Source: Oscarella lobularis
Lineage: Eukaryota > Porifera > Homoscleromorpha > Homosclerophorida > Oscarellidae
Direction of reading: 5' to 3'
DNA length: 64,000 bases
Assembly (NCBI RefSeq): GCF_947507565.1
Contig: NC_089178.1
Coordinates: 1,550,001 to 1,614,000 of the forward strand
The notes below the pieces were generated by a model. It ran no database searches. It was not told the origin of the DNA and was given only the letters and a program-made list of their open reading frames with translations. How positions within the stretch are numbered: position 1 is the first letter of the stretch; each line of letters begins with the position of its first letter. This document shows positions 20,463 to 37,133 of the stretch, piece by piece. The position numbers and the translations under genes are program-made.

Positions 20463-22365
20463 TCACTTTTTTCCATAATTCAAATTTGACCCGCCGCTAC
20501 CATTGACAGCGGCAGCGTTCACTTCTTTACTCTTGCGCTCTGCTGCGGACGGATGCGCGGTCAAGCAAGACTGAAACTTCTTCTTCCAAAACTCTCTGGA
20601 GTCTTTTGCCACAAAAAAGAAGCGCAACAAACCGATGACAATAACCACGCTCAACGTGCGGTTCAATATCAAGTTAATGATTGTAGAGTAGTGAGTGTAG
20701 GCACCGCGCACACACGTTTCTTCTCCCGAATTGACCACAACGCATTCCAAGTATTCATTGATCTTGTCTTCTACTCCATTGATGCTGGCAATAATTAGGG
20801 ATATGTATGCCGCAAAGGACAAGCCTGCAGTGAAGATAACACATGCAATCTGCAATATACGCCTTCGTATGGCTTGTAGTTCTTGCACATTTTGACTCAT
20901 TTCAGTTGCTTCACTCATTAGCTTCTTTCTGGCTCTAAGCTAATACAAGAACAGATCACCCAACGTAAATAGTAAACACGCAATTTTTAAATAAGATAAA
21001 AACCTTTTTTTCTGCTGCTATTGTTAGCAATACAATAAGCAGTCCTGACAGAACGAAAAGAATTTGAATGGGAAGCATTACCGTGTAGAATTCCATCTCA
21101 GGTTTAGGCCAGATGCACATTGGGCAGATAAGATAATTTCTATAGGCATATTTTCCTTTGATGGCATACGGAATTAGAGCGAGAACACCTGGAATTCCCC
21201 AGCCCATAAGCAATTCAATAGCGTGAATGCGATTCAGATGAGGAAAAAAAGAGTGGGCGAGCTGTGGAAATGCTATGATGACTGAGTCAGCTGCCGCGAG
21301 GATACTCCACGTGAGAACTGCCATAAACAAGAAATTATAGATGATATCTAAAAGCAAATGTAAAATAAATGCCAAACGGGATCATATAATTTTATATTCA
21401 CCGTAAACAACCACAAAAATGCAGATATCGGAAACTGATCCCAATAGATCTTTTGAGCCGCAGCAGACAAGATTGCTTTTCCCCATAATTCGACCTACCA
21501 GTTCAGCAATATCTAAAAGGCCTGTGACTCGTCATTTATATAAACAATAAACCCAACTTACTAGCACTAAACACAGCGAGGCAGACATACCAAGCGATCA
21601 TAATAAGTGGAAATCTTCGCCTGTAATGAGGCAAATGATGCAGACGTCTTTCTACCGGATTTCACCGCTACTTACTTGATTTTAGCGGCGAAAAAAGTGA
21701 TAGTAGAAATAAATGCTGCTACAGTGGAAAAAGTCAGAACAATGTAAAACATGACGTCATCAGCAATCTCTTCAGCCCGAGTTTGCCAGTTCCACGTTGG
21801 ACACGAAAGAAAGCAACACTGATTGACAGGATCATAAGACGCGTCAGTATGGCAGTCGTTTCTGACTAAATCAATACGTAATTAATTAGAGAAAATGAGG
21901 GAAACCTGTGGAAATGAAGCAGACCTTGCCCCGCGGGTAATGTCAAGTGTCCGAGAAGAGTAAGAAGCTCTGCCGTCGTCGCGTTGACAGTGAAGGCACT
22001 GTGAGGAGGCCACTGCGTCACGCCGAAACGTTTCAGAATTCGGTGAAGAGTCTGCGGATGAATGGACACGGTCTCGGGAAGAAGATGACGAGCCAGGTTC
22101 GAGTCTATTCCTGTGCCAGACGCGAACTTGAGGCATCCTAAAAGTTCCGAGCGCGACAAAGATACAGCAGCATCGCACGTAGAGTTCATCTAAAGGTCAT
22201 TAACTAGACGCGGTGAAAACGAGATACTGCCCGTCTCACCAATAACAACGTTCGATTGAACCGCTCTGCTGCAGGCCTCGTGAAATACAAGACTGTTGGA
22301 GCGACTCCTACAGCCGCAATGAACACCGCAAGACCAGTCATTACGAGACCGAGAAAGACTTTCAT
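20463..22365 (-). CDS. Seven-TM receptor, Frizzled/Smoothened-like core, array copy E
   Basis: ATG at 22365 (MKVFLGLVMTGLAVFIAAVG); an open frame extends upstream, so a longer N-terminus is possible. The ectodomain (about 21920-22189) reads MNSTCDAAVSLSRSELLGCL, ETVSIHPQTLHRILKRFGV and AFTVNATTAELL. The linker has SDAS-type Cys spacing as in D. TM4-TM5 (about 21005-21375) has HAIELLMGWGIPGVLALIPY and the loop YLICPMCIWPKPEMEFYTVM. TM6-TM7 (20463-20918) has ECVVVNSGEETCVRGAYTHY and ends LRFFFVAKDSREFWKKKF. Loop Thr and one ectodomain position differ from D. Same gene structure as the other copies, consistent with unequal crossing over. Confidence 0.7.
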
Positions 22366-22974
22366 GCTTTTCGAGGGCTTAGAACGAAATGGCCTCTGAA
22401 CAGATGCACCACGTCTGCTATCGCTCTCTAGGTCACAATCCCCCGGAACGTTGGAATTGCAATCTTCTAAGACGGCGCGCAGTGACACAGACGTGTATGC
22501 TCAAAAGCGACTTACTCCATTATAGAGTGAATCAAAGCCGTGGGGGTCTCCTCCGGTATTTCCGAGAACTTCCATGGTTTGGTGGGAGTTGCTGTTGAAT
22601 AGTTCTGCACCAACGGAACAAATATTTACTTAACCACAAGAAGAGACGCACGCAACAAAGCAAGAGTTTTTGGAGCGAACAGGAGATAATACAAAAAATT
22701 TGGGAGAGACATCTGAAACAACGGTGCTGCACAATACGTTCCTACATGTTCGATGTAGCAGACATTTAAAAAGATAAAGATGTCGGAATTTTCGCTCGAT
22801 TCTCAAGAATCAAGAAAACGCCCTATACATAGCTATGCCCACCCTTTAGTTGATAAATTAATCCGATGTCCCTTATCGTATTGAACTAAATGTTTTAAGC
22901 TGTTTGCTGCTAAAAGGTGGAAGGCCTTCCGAAGTGAAATTCCTAGCGGAACAGTCATCTTGAGTGAGATTAGT
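22366..22974. other. Upstream of receptor E / downstream of ANAPC10
   Basis: On the minus strand, 22516-22575 reads MEVLGNTGGDPHGFDSLYNG directly followed by GTAAGT, which looks like a short first exon. An acceptor at CTAAG near 22380 would join it in frame to the N-terminus of receptor E. This exon is not present upstream of copy D, where the donor is lost. The rest is AT-rich and holds nothing I recognise. Confidence 0.35.
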
Positions 22975-23716
22975 TTAATTTATCTGATTGTAACAACCGT
23001 ACTGTGCTGGTGCATTGACTTTCACAAGCCTTAAATGGGTATCCCGACCGTTCTGGTGATTACTCAGAACGGCAATCTGTATCATGAACGCTTTATAGGG
23101 ACTAATAAAAAGACGACCCTTGTTAGAAATAGTAGTAGCAATACAGCAGCACCAGACCAATTTTTTGCATCAGTGAGAGGTATTTCCTGGTATCCTACAG
23201 GTTCGTTCCATTCCTGAACAACCACTTCCTAAAAGTTACAGAATTAATTGACTTGGCAGTCCAATAGGCATTTTTCGTGCTAGCCTGGAGGTCATTGAAG
23301 TGCGATCCTAGGCGTACTGAAATTTTGCTGGGCGTGTAACTCTCGTCAATTTTATGATCGACGTATATGAGAATATTCTGAGTAATCAATGAAAGATTTA
23401 ATTAACCCCTTTTTGGTGCGTCTACTGTATATCTACCAAAAAGGATGTCCGTTTGGGGAATTGTATGTTTACGAGGTGAGGTTGATGACCGTCTGATCTA
23501 AGAAAGAGGATGTTTTCTCCGGGGCAGTCGGTTCGTCGAGACTTACTGCCAGTACGTGTCCAGTTTCCCGTCGAAGAGATGGTTGACACCGAAGCCGAGC
23601 TTGCACGACGACACAGACCAGACGGCCTGATCACCTATCTCCCGCTGATCGTTGTACTCGTCGTCTTCAGGCAAATAAGGCTTCAACTCGTGCGCAGGAG
23701 CCGGAGCCGAATCCAT
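22975..23716 (-). CDS. ANAPC10: Anaphase-promoting complex subunit 10 (DOC1)
   Basis: Multi-exon gene of roughly 190 residues. ATG 23716 opens [20 protein letters not shown], followed by [20 protein letters not shown] and [10 protein letters not shown]. The next exon has [17 protein letters not shown], then [20 protein letters not shown], then [14 protein letters not shown], and the last exon has [20 protein letters not shown] up to the stop at 22975. This is the DOC domain, almost residue for residue. APC10 helps the APC/C bind D-box substrates with CDC20/CDH1 (established). The C-terminus (CYNQIN) lacks the Ile-Arg pair that docks on CDC27/APC3 in other animals, or that tail lies in an exon I did not find. 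Start lies 89 bp downstream of the PFK stop, same strand. Confidence 0.88.
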
Positions 23717-23805
23717 TGCTTGCGTGTAACTCAGAGTCCCGGATCACAACATGTTCAAATAACAAGGACAAGCAACAATAATTTCCCTCGGGTTTCAACT
23801 TGTCT

Positions 23806-26800
23806 TCAATCCGACGACTGTTCGCCTTTAAATTCCAGTTCCTTGTACTGAGCTAAGATCTTCAGCAGAGGACGCAATTGTATCCACCACTGATCAAGTG
23901 GAAGCCGATACCTAGCAAAAAGAACACAAGCTTATCTATCAACAGCATTATGTTTTCATATGCATACTTAAAGTCAGTCTTCTTAGCTAGCTCGTTAACT
24001 GGAGTACAGACCATCTTTCGACCACGAATACCAAGTACGCTGGCGCTATCATCCCCAACAGCGGACACCGTGCCTGACATAGAACAATAAGTGACCCAAT
24101 CACTGTCGAAACACGTATCCCTTGCCATCTTGCTGCGAATTTTCTAGGACTTGGGAAGAAAGATATTCAACCGCTCGAACAGCGTACTTGGCTCCCATAG
24201 AACGATCAAAAGGAGAGGGAAAGTTTCCTTGCTGCAAATGACCAAGAACGAGTTCACGCGCGACAAAGACGTCATGACCTTCGGCGTTGTAGAGAGAAGT
24301 CAAAAAATCGGTCGTGTAGTGTTCACTACACTTCTCGTTTCTACAGATTGAAGGTACAGTGGTTCTTTCATCCTCTTGTATGTGACGTCTAACCTGACTA
24401 TGGTTCCCCTTAGTATGTTCGTTTTAAATTTGTCAATCATGTGAGCGAGATCTTTCTGAATAGAAAAGACTGTATAAGAAAGTAGGGTTTTTATATTCGT
24501 GGCCTACTTGTAGATCAGCTATCGTGAACGACTCTTCGAATATGTAGGCAGAATCGGCGCCTCCCGCTATTGCAGCCATCGTTGCGAGATAGCCGCAGTA
24601 GCCACCCATCGTTTCGACTATGAATACCCGCCTACGATTTGAACTCGCTGACTTTTTTACGACATCCAACGCCTCAACATTTCGTCTGATTGCACTTAGT
24701 AATAATAGAGAAAATCGCCTCTCTTACTTCAACTATAGCGTTGAGAGCTGTGTCTGAGCCGAGACTGATGTCCGTTCCGGGTACGTTATTGCTGATTGTC
24801 GCCGGTATGCAGAGAATAGGAATGCGAAAGGCGGCATGCTGTTCCCGAGCTTGGTGCAGCTTCAAGACGCTGTGAAAGGCCTCAAAGCCGCCTATCACGA
24901 GTAGCGCTTGAATGCCGTGGTGACTCAGATGGCGAGCAATAGCGGAGAACGATGACTCGGCAGGCATTCCTCTAAACAAACAAACAAACTCGCCCGTACG
25001 AAAACTGTAGTATCCGGTATTCGTACCTGTTCGTGCCTAGATTGGAGCCGACGTCTCCCGACCATTCGTTCACGGCCATCCAACCAAGATCATCGATCTT
25101 GAGACACAAAGAGTATTCACGAATTCAGGGGAGTCGTCACGAGGATTTCTTTACCTTCCCTTCCTTGAGTCCGTCGAAACCGTCGTAAATGGCCTTCACA
25201 GAGTGGCCGTGGTAGAGCGCCAAACGCGTGAACGCGCACACGCACGCGTTCATTCCCGCCGCCGGGGCGCCCGTGTTCATCACCCCAAAGCAAAACTAAG
25301 CACTCACACATTTCAAGAAAAGGATTCTACTGCACACAACCGACCTTCTTTTTATCTCCCAAATCGTCTGGTGGCTTCGAAGATCGAAGCCTCTTGAACA
25401 ACTTCAAATTCTTAGCAAATGAACTAGAACAATAACAAAGAGACAATAAAGATGCATGTAAAAAGAAATCCGCGAATCATCCGTACTCTCCCCTCAGGCC
25501 AGTACACTCATCAAACTGCTTGTTAGACATCAAACGACCGATGTCTTTCGTCTATTCCAATAGATGATCGACTACTAGCAAGCCGGACAAGGAATCGTCT
25601 CTTGCCTTTCGAACGCATTCCATCAAAGACAGACGTTTGATCTGATTACCCTGCATCGTAACCACGCACGGTTCCGTACTCGGCGTGAAATCAAGCAAAG
25701 NNNNNNNNNNNNNNNNNNNNNNNNNNNNNNNNNNNNNNNNNNNNNNNNNNNNNNNNNNNNNNNNNNNNNNNNNNNNNNNNNNNNNNNNNNNNNNNNNNNN
25801 NNNNNNNNNNNNNNNNNNNNNNNNNNNNNNNNNNNNNNNNNNNNNNNNNNNNNNNNNNNNNNNNNNNNNNNNNNNNNNNNNNNNNNNNNNNNNNNNNNNN
25901 ATCAAGCAAAGCAAGAACAGCAGCGGCACCCCAACGACATCCCTGTTCAAAGAAAAAAAACGCAAGATGACCTCGGAAAAAATACTACCAACCAAGATTC
26001 TATCATAAGCGGACGGCGTTCCACCGCGCTGAACGTGTCCCAGAGACGTGATGCGAGTATCATGCTGAAGACGACTCACTAGGACCTGGGTAAAGAGTTC
26101 AATGGACAAAATAGAACAGCATCTCTTATCTTACTTCCTTTACGTCGGCCGATTTGATTGGCCTTCCTTCCTTATCGACGGCTCCTTCCGCGATAATTAT
26201 AATACTGTATCGACGACCCGCATCTCGAACCTTTGCACCCGCTAGTCATAGCTGAAAATTCGTGACGATCGCTTTTCTGACCTTTTGCAATTCATCGCAC
26301 ATCTTCGTTTGCCATCCCTCGCCGGGGGGATCCTCCGGCACAAAGACCCAGTCAGCGAGACACGCCAGCGCCGACATCAAAGCAAGATAGCTGCAGAGAA
26401 CGCAATCGTTAATCTCGTTTAGTTGGAGTCTTTTTTGTCTCTCACCCGCAGTGTCTTCCCATTACTTCAAGGATGAACGAGCGTTGATGACTGATAGAAA
26501 AAAAATGCTACTGCATTGCATTAGGTTACCGTTGACTTACCTTGCCGCTGTGCTCGTGATGCAATCAACTGCTTCAAGAATTCTTGAGAGCGTTTTCAAG
26601 GTCACACAATGAACGCGTAGAAAATCATGATGCTCTTGCCTGTGTAGAGCCGAATCCGTTCCTATGGTCATGTCGGTGCCGCAAAAATCATTATCAATAG
26701 ATCCGACCTGGACATGACGTTTTTAATTGACTACAAATACTATTACTTTCTTTTCATACCATTCCAACTATGTTGAGGCGCTTGACTTTGTCCAATTCGC

Positions 26801-27527
26801 TTGCCGTCGCCATTCCTTTCTGTCGCAATTCTTCCGTTAGTTTTCCCCACTGTTCATGAAAAATATTGGCACCAGTCAAACTTCCATCGCCGCCAATAAT
26901 AACCTTAATAATTAATTAAACTAAAAAAGACGTCTGGGAAGCAAATGAAAACTACCAAGTTGCAGATTCCTCGCTTCACTAAATTTTTCGCCGCTTTCAA
27001 CTTTCCCTCCCACGTCATAAATTCCATGCATCGAGCCGTTCCCAACTGAGTCCCACCCTAAATATGACTCGTCGTAGCGACGAGCTTTTTCAGTGTAAAT
27101 AAGTGTACTTTCTGCATTATAGTTGATACGTCATTCCAGCCATACTCATCAATCCAATCATTGATCAAGCCATTGTAGCCCTAAAGAGCGTTCAAAAGGA
27201 TTTTCAGCTTTCCAAGGAAGTAGGTTGTTACACCTACTTCTCGAATTCCGAACACTTTGCATCCCTTGAATATTGCCATTCGTACGGTCGCTCGAACGGC
27301 CGCATTCATTCCTATAATTATATCACGTTCGACTGCTTTTAGCGTTTGCTTCTTGCTCGTTTGTTTTTGCCTTGAGAATCGCCGCCGCTAGTCAGAACGC
27401 CGATCGCGCGCGATTCCGCGCCGCCGCCGTCCGTCGTATCGTCCCCTTTCGGTGGAATTTTTGAGCGGGGCGCGCTCGGAGAACTCAAGGGGCTCTCTCT
27501 AGACCGTTTCACTCTCTGATAACTCAT
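23806..27527 (-). CDS. PFK: ATP-dependent 6-phosphofructokinase, animal two-lobe type
   Basis: Glycolytic enzyme converting fructose 6-phosphate and ATP to fructose 1,6-bisphosphate. ATG 27527 begins a 40-residue Ser/Pro leader, then [13 protein letters not shown] (GGD about residues 48-50, ATP site). Following exons give [30 protein letters not shown] and [20 protein letters not shown] with the catalytic Asp. Further on lie [30 protein letters not shown] and SLMECV. The linker [12 protein letters not shown] leads to the regulatory half ([43 protein letters not shown]). The C-terminus is [20 protein letters not shown] before the stop at 23806. The 200-N gap at 25701-25900 falls inside an exon but seems to hide no sequence. 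A foldback element ends 4 bp upstream of the start codon. Confidence 0.93.
25701..25900. other. Assembly gap of 200 N, probably artefactual
   Basis: The bases on both sides are the same 11-mer ATCAAGCAAAG. Merging the two copies restores an uninterrupted PFK exon in frame (AAAVLALLD joined to [10 protein letters not shown]), with spacing equal to that of known PFKs. The two contigs therefore overlap by 11 bp and nothing is missing. Confidence 0.85.
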
Positions 27528-27535
27528 CGGTTAGA

Positions 27536-28370
27536 CCACGGATCTTAGAGGAGATGGATAGGCAACGCGCGCACATTGTGACGTTCAATCCGTGCCTGGG
27601 TTACGCCCCCTTGCCCACTTGTGACGTCGCTCAGAAAACACCCCATTCCTCCGAGCGCGAAGGCACTCCAGCCTTTGGAGCAGCTTGAGAAGGTCACTCA
27701 ATGCCTAAATAATGCTTCCGATAGCCGTTCCTAATAAGCGATGCTTTCCCGAAAAGGATATCGGCCCGTTTCTCCCGAGCACGCGATGAACCAGACTTTG
27801 TGCGATTTTCATGACGATTCTACACGTTTACAGAACCCCAAAGTCCATTCACATTGTAGGCTATACACGTGAAAGTGCAACTGTCGTACCCAAGATCATC
27901 TGCAATCTCCAATAGTCAAAATCGCGACGATTTTTTAGCACGCTCACTTTCAGCACGTCACAAAATCGTCGCGATTTTGACTATTAGAGATTGCAGATGA
28001 TCTTGGGTACGACAGTTGCACTTTCACGTGTATAGTCTACAATGTGAATGGACTTTGGGGTTCTGTAAACGTGTAGAATCGTCATAAAAATCGCACAAAG
28101 TCTGGTTCATCGCGTGCTGGGGAGAAACGGGCCGATATCCCTTTCGGGAAAGCATCGCTTATTAGGAACAGCTATCGGAAGCGTTACTTAGGCATTGAGT
28201 AACCTTCTCAAGCTGCTCCAAAGGCTGGAGTGCCTTCGCGCTCGGAGGAATGGGGTGTTTTCTGAGCGACGTCACAAGTGGGCAAGGGGGCGTAACCCAG
28301 GCACGGATTGAACGTCACAATGTACTGCAACGTGCGCGCGTTGCCTATCCATCTCCTCTAAGATCCGTGG
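27536..28370. mobile_element. 835-bp foldback (near-perfect palindromic) MITE
   Basis: Two arms of about 400 bp are near-perfect reverse complements around a spacer of about 27 bp near 27935-27961. The ends are CCACGGATCTTAGAGGAG and its complement. A 5-bp TTAGA duplication flanks it at 27531-27535 and 28371-28375. Arm differences are few: a 9-bp indel near the left end (GTTGCAGTA present only in the right arm) and scattered substitutions, so the insertion is fairly recent or kept homogeneous. There is no coding capacity. It lies between the SDR gene stop (28436) and the PFK start (27527). Confidence 0.92.
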
Positions 28371-28435
28371 TTAGACCAGAAAATACTGGATGAGAGAAAT
28401 TGAAGCACGTTAATAGTAGCAGGTGACCCGGATGT

Positions 28436-29505
28436 TTATTCTTCATGGCCTTTGAACGTATCCATGGCAGTTTCGGCGCCAGAAACTTCTAGCAAGTATG
28501 TAAGGCTATCGTGAGGAATCATCCTATAAAAGACAATGCCGTATACGAATTAGTTAAATTTCTTTTTTGGCTCACCCTTTTACTAATACAAATAGATGAA
28601 TCCACCATGGAACCATCACGTAAAATTCCTTTTTCTGAACGGCAGTCACTACACGATGAGCCACGCTGTCGGCAGTCGTTGGAGACACAATCGAATCGAA
28701 TCTGGCACAGCACACTTCGCTTATGAAAATTCGCGTGCATCTCATTACACATACTTGTAACGTGCTCCTCTAAACATTTTGCTATCACTCAGCACCCACG
28801 GGCACACGAGAGATACGCCCACATCTGTACAGCCGAGTCGTTTCAGTTCAAATTGGAGGGACTCAGAAAAGCCAACGACGGCGAATTTTGAGGAACAATA
28901 GTCAATCAGTCGTGCTGCTCCAGCGAAACCCATTGCAGACGATATAGTCACAACGTGACCAAAATTTCTCTTGATCATGCCGGGCAGAAACGCTTTACAA
29001 GTCTAAAATTTTCTCCTACGGTATTAAATTTAATTGCAGCGTGCTGACTTACCCAGAAATGAGCCATCGTATTGACTCCCATTACTTTTTCTATTTCCTC
29101 ATCGGCACATTCAATCAAAAACTGACCAGAAACGAGGCCTGCGTTATTGATCAAGACGTCCACGTGACCGACGTCCGTTTCTACTCGCTTCGCCACGCGA
29201 TAGATGTCATCTCGACTGCTGACGTCACAAATGTACGAGTAGGCGTGACCTCCTCCTCCTCCAGTGATTTCGGCTCGCACGTCGTCCAATCGTTTGCCGT
29301 CGATATCCCATAGAACTAGAATGCATCCGAGAGCCGCAAAACGACAGGAGACCGCTCTACCGATCCCGCTCGCCGCTCCCGTAACGAGAACGACCTTTCC
29401 TGAAAGATTGCGATTCGATTGGAAGTTAAAGCATCGCAAAATCCAACGAAAAAAGTCGAATAGGATTCTGAGCGGAAAATAGGCTATGGCGAGAGCGAGA
29501 TTCAT
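28436..29505 (-). CDS. Short-chain dehydrogenase, SDR16C / RDH10-like
   Basis: Membrane-anchored NAD(P)-dependent oxidoreductase, probably acting on retinoids or lipids on the ER (family inference). The first exon (to about 29060) starts MNLALAIAYFPLRILFDFFR, a hydrophobic anchor. It continues with the cofactor motif VVLVTGAASGIGRAV (about residues 37-51), the acidic WDIDGKRL that follows beta-2, CDVSSRDD, and INNAGLVSG. The second exon (about 28780-28978) has HVVTISSAMGFAGAARLIDY, with catalytic YCSSK, then FSESLQFELKRLG and LVCPWVLSDSKMFRGA. Later exons read SPTTADSVAHRVVTAVQKKE and end MIPHDSLTYLLEVSGAETAM, then DTFKGHEE. The acidic residue after beta-2 suggests NAD preference. It could equally be named DHRS3/SDR16C5-like; substrate not readable. 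Confidence 0.82.
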
Positions 29506-29540
29506 AAAGAATTCCAGAAATTAACTGCGCATGCGCAATT

Positions 29541-30227
29541 CTATTTATCTTTATCGTCTAAATTTTTTTTAAATTTGATTATGGCCCGTTCGAATTCCAA
29601 GTCAATGTGATGACGCTCCTCGTTGAGCTTCGTGTCGACGTCCTCCGTGACCGAGTCAAAGTCAGTCTTCTGTCTAAATCTCCTTTGCACTCTCATTTCC
29701 TTATTAAATTCATATCAAATAATCATCTATTAATTTTAATAATTAACCGTTACCTCTGCTTTTTCTTCCACCTTCATCGCATCTTCCATGTACGATGAAA
29801 CTTCCGCCACTAGAGTTTCGAAATGTCGATTTCTTCCTTGCCACGCCCCCTCTCCATTGTGTACCTTTCTGGTGCATGGCCGTAAGATATTCCTTGCACA
29901 GCGTTGTACATTCTGGCATGTACGTCTCTTGAACTTCCTGCATTCGATCGGCCGATTGTTTCAATCTGTCCAGATCGCGATTTCCTCTTTTGGTCTTACG
30001 ACACAAAACAATGCGCATTTGTTTTCTGCTCCAGCGGTTCGTGCGCGCTCCCTTACCTCGAATTCCCTCACGAAGTAGTGCACTTCGCCTTGAACGGCCG
30101 GTTTGTGATCGAATAGTCGAGCGTAGACATTTCCGGCAGCTACAGCAAAACGTAAATGCTTTTTCTGTGACTGCAGTTACCCACCTTTGCCAACTGCTTC
30201 TCCAGAAACCGGCGGAACGAGAGACAT
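29541..30227 (-). CDS. BLOC1S5: BLOC-1 subunit 5 (muted)
   Basis: Small helical subunit of BLOC-1, needed for lysosome-related organelle biogenesis (family knowledge). ATG 30227 gives MSLVPPVSGEAVGK, then across an intron AAGNVYARLFDHKPAVQGEV and HYFVREFE, the signature 'LDHRPVIQGE..YFVKEFE' motif of the family. The following exon has NRDLDRLKQSADRMQEVQET then YMPECTTLCKEYLTAM. After that come RNRHFETLVAEVSSYMEDAM and a final Lys/Glu-rich helix HHIDLEFERAIIKFKKNLDD before the stop at 29541. Intron positions are clear by GT..AG and frame. It starts 81 bp below the DRC1 stop and ends 35 bp above the SDR start, same strand. Confidence 0.83.
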
Positions 30228-30308
30228 CGAGCAGTCGTATACGGGCTCTTAGGAAGTAAATTCCCGTAAAGATTCGATAAATCTATTGCTTCACATAATA
30301 CAGTACCC

Positions 30309-33615
<3,307 letters not shown>

Positions 33616-33716
33616 GACAACGAGAACTGAATCAACTGATTGGCTGCGGCGCGCGTTAACCGTGCGCTCGACGTCCCGTACGTTAAGTGTAATGTGCGCA
33701 TTAATTTATTTATTTA

Positions 33717-36334
<2,618 letters not shown>

Positions 36335-36925
36335 GCCCAGATACCCGTACAATGGGCGCCACGCATTAGTCCATTAGTAACTCGGGCCTCTAAAACACCT
36401 TGATCTGATACAGTGTCCTTGATTGATTTGTTGTTTGTGGCTGGACATCTCACTTACACAAGGTACAGCATAGGGCAGTTTACCCTTTGCAGATCATCTG
36501 CAGCTAATTGTATTGTAATTAATTAATTAATTACGACTCCTTTTTATTGTAAAAAGGGAGGAAGACATGATAATTTTGCATTCATTGTCAATTATCAACC
36601 CTGTACCTTCGGAAGCAATTGTAAATTGAAATTATCACATCATTTGCGTCAAATCGCATCGAGCATGCGCACCTAGTAAAGTAACAGAAGCAGGACCAAA
36701 TAAGTTAACAATCATTACTACAACACGTAGAAAGAATGAACTATGAAAAATGTCAACTAGCTTCTTGAGTCCTGTGTCATGAACAAACCTTAGAATCCAC
36801 ACAAGTCTTAGAATTACGTACAAGCACAAGCATTAGACTATTAGTCACATAGAGTCACCGCTGACATTAATTGGGTTGAATTAGCAGAGTACAGTGGCTG
36901 AAGTCCTACCAAAGCACTATTACGG

Positions 36926-37133
36926 TCAGTTTCCAAAGAAATTCAGTTGTTCATCGCCACTAGCTGCATTGTACGCTATCCAGTAGGAATCCCGTGCTCT
37001 TACAGTAACACCGTTGGAACGACGGTCCTGATGAAACTCTAGGAGTAGCATGAGTCGCCAAAGAGCGACTGCGAGCACACAGAAAGCTATCGCCATATAA
37101 GACGCAAAAAGAGATTAATATCAAACCCTCCAT
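36926..37133 (-). CDS. Possible 57-residue single-pass membrane protein
   Basis: ATG 37133, a 7-base first exon (MEG), a 40-bp GT..AG intron (37087-37126), then an exon to the stop at 36926. The product has a hydrophobic stretch AFCVLAVALWRLMLLLEF followed by charged HQDRRSNGVTVRARDSYWIA. I do not recognise it. The very short first exon makes this weak; an upstream exon may exist instead. Confidence 0.22.

Noticed and set aside
7583-22365. Calling the receptors true Frizzled genes
   Set aside because: No Cys-rich Frizzled domain and no exact KTxxxW; only the membrane core resembles class F, so no Frizzled symbol was given.
25685-26109. ORFs running through the N gap
   Set aside because: Unknown bases read as open frame. 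The true PFK frame is explained by the 11-bp overlap instead.
36635-36829. Minus-strand ORF resembling a voltage-sensor helix (LRLVWILRFV)
   Set aside because: Only superficial hydrophobic/basic pattern, no channel pore or other S segments nearby.
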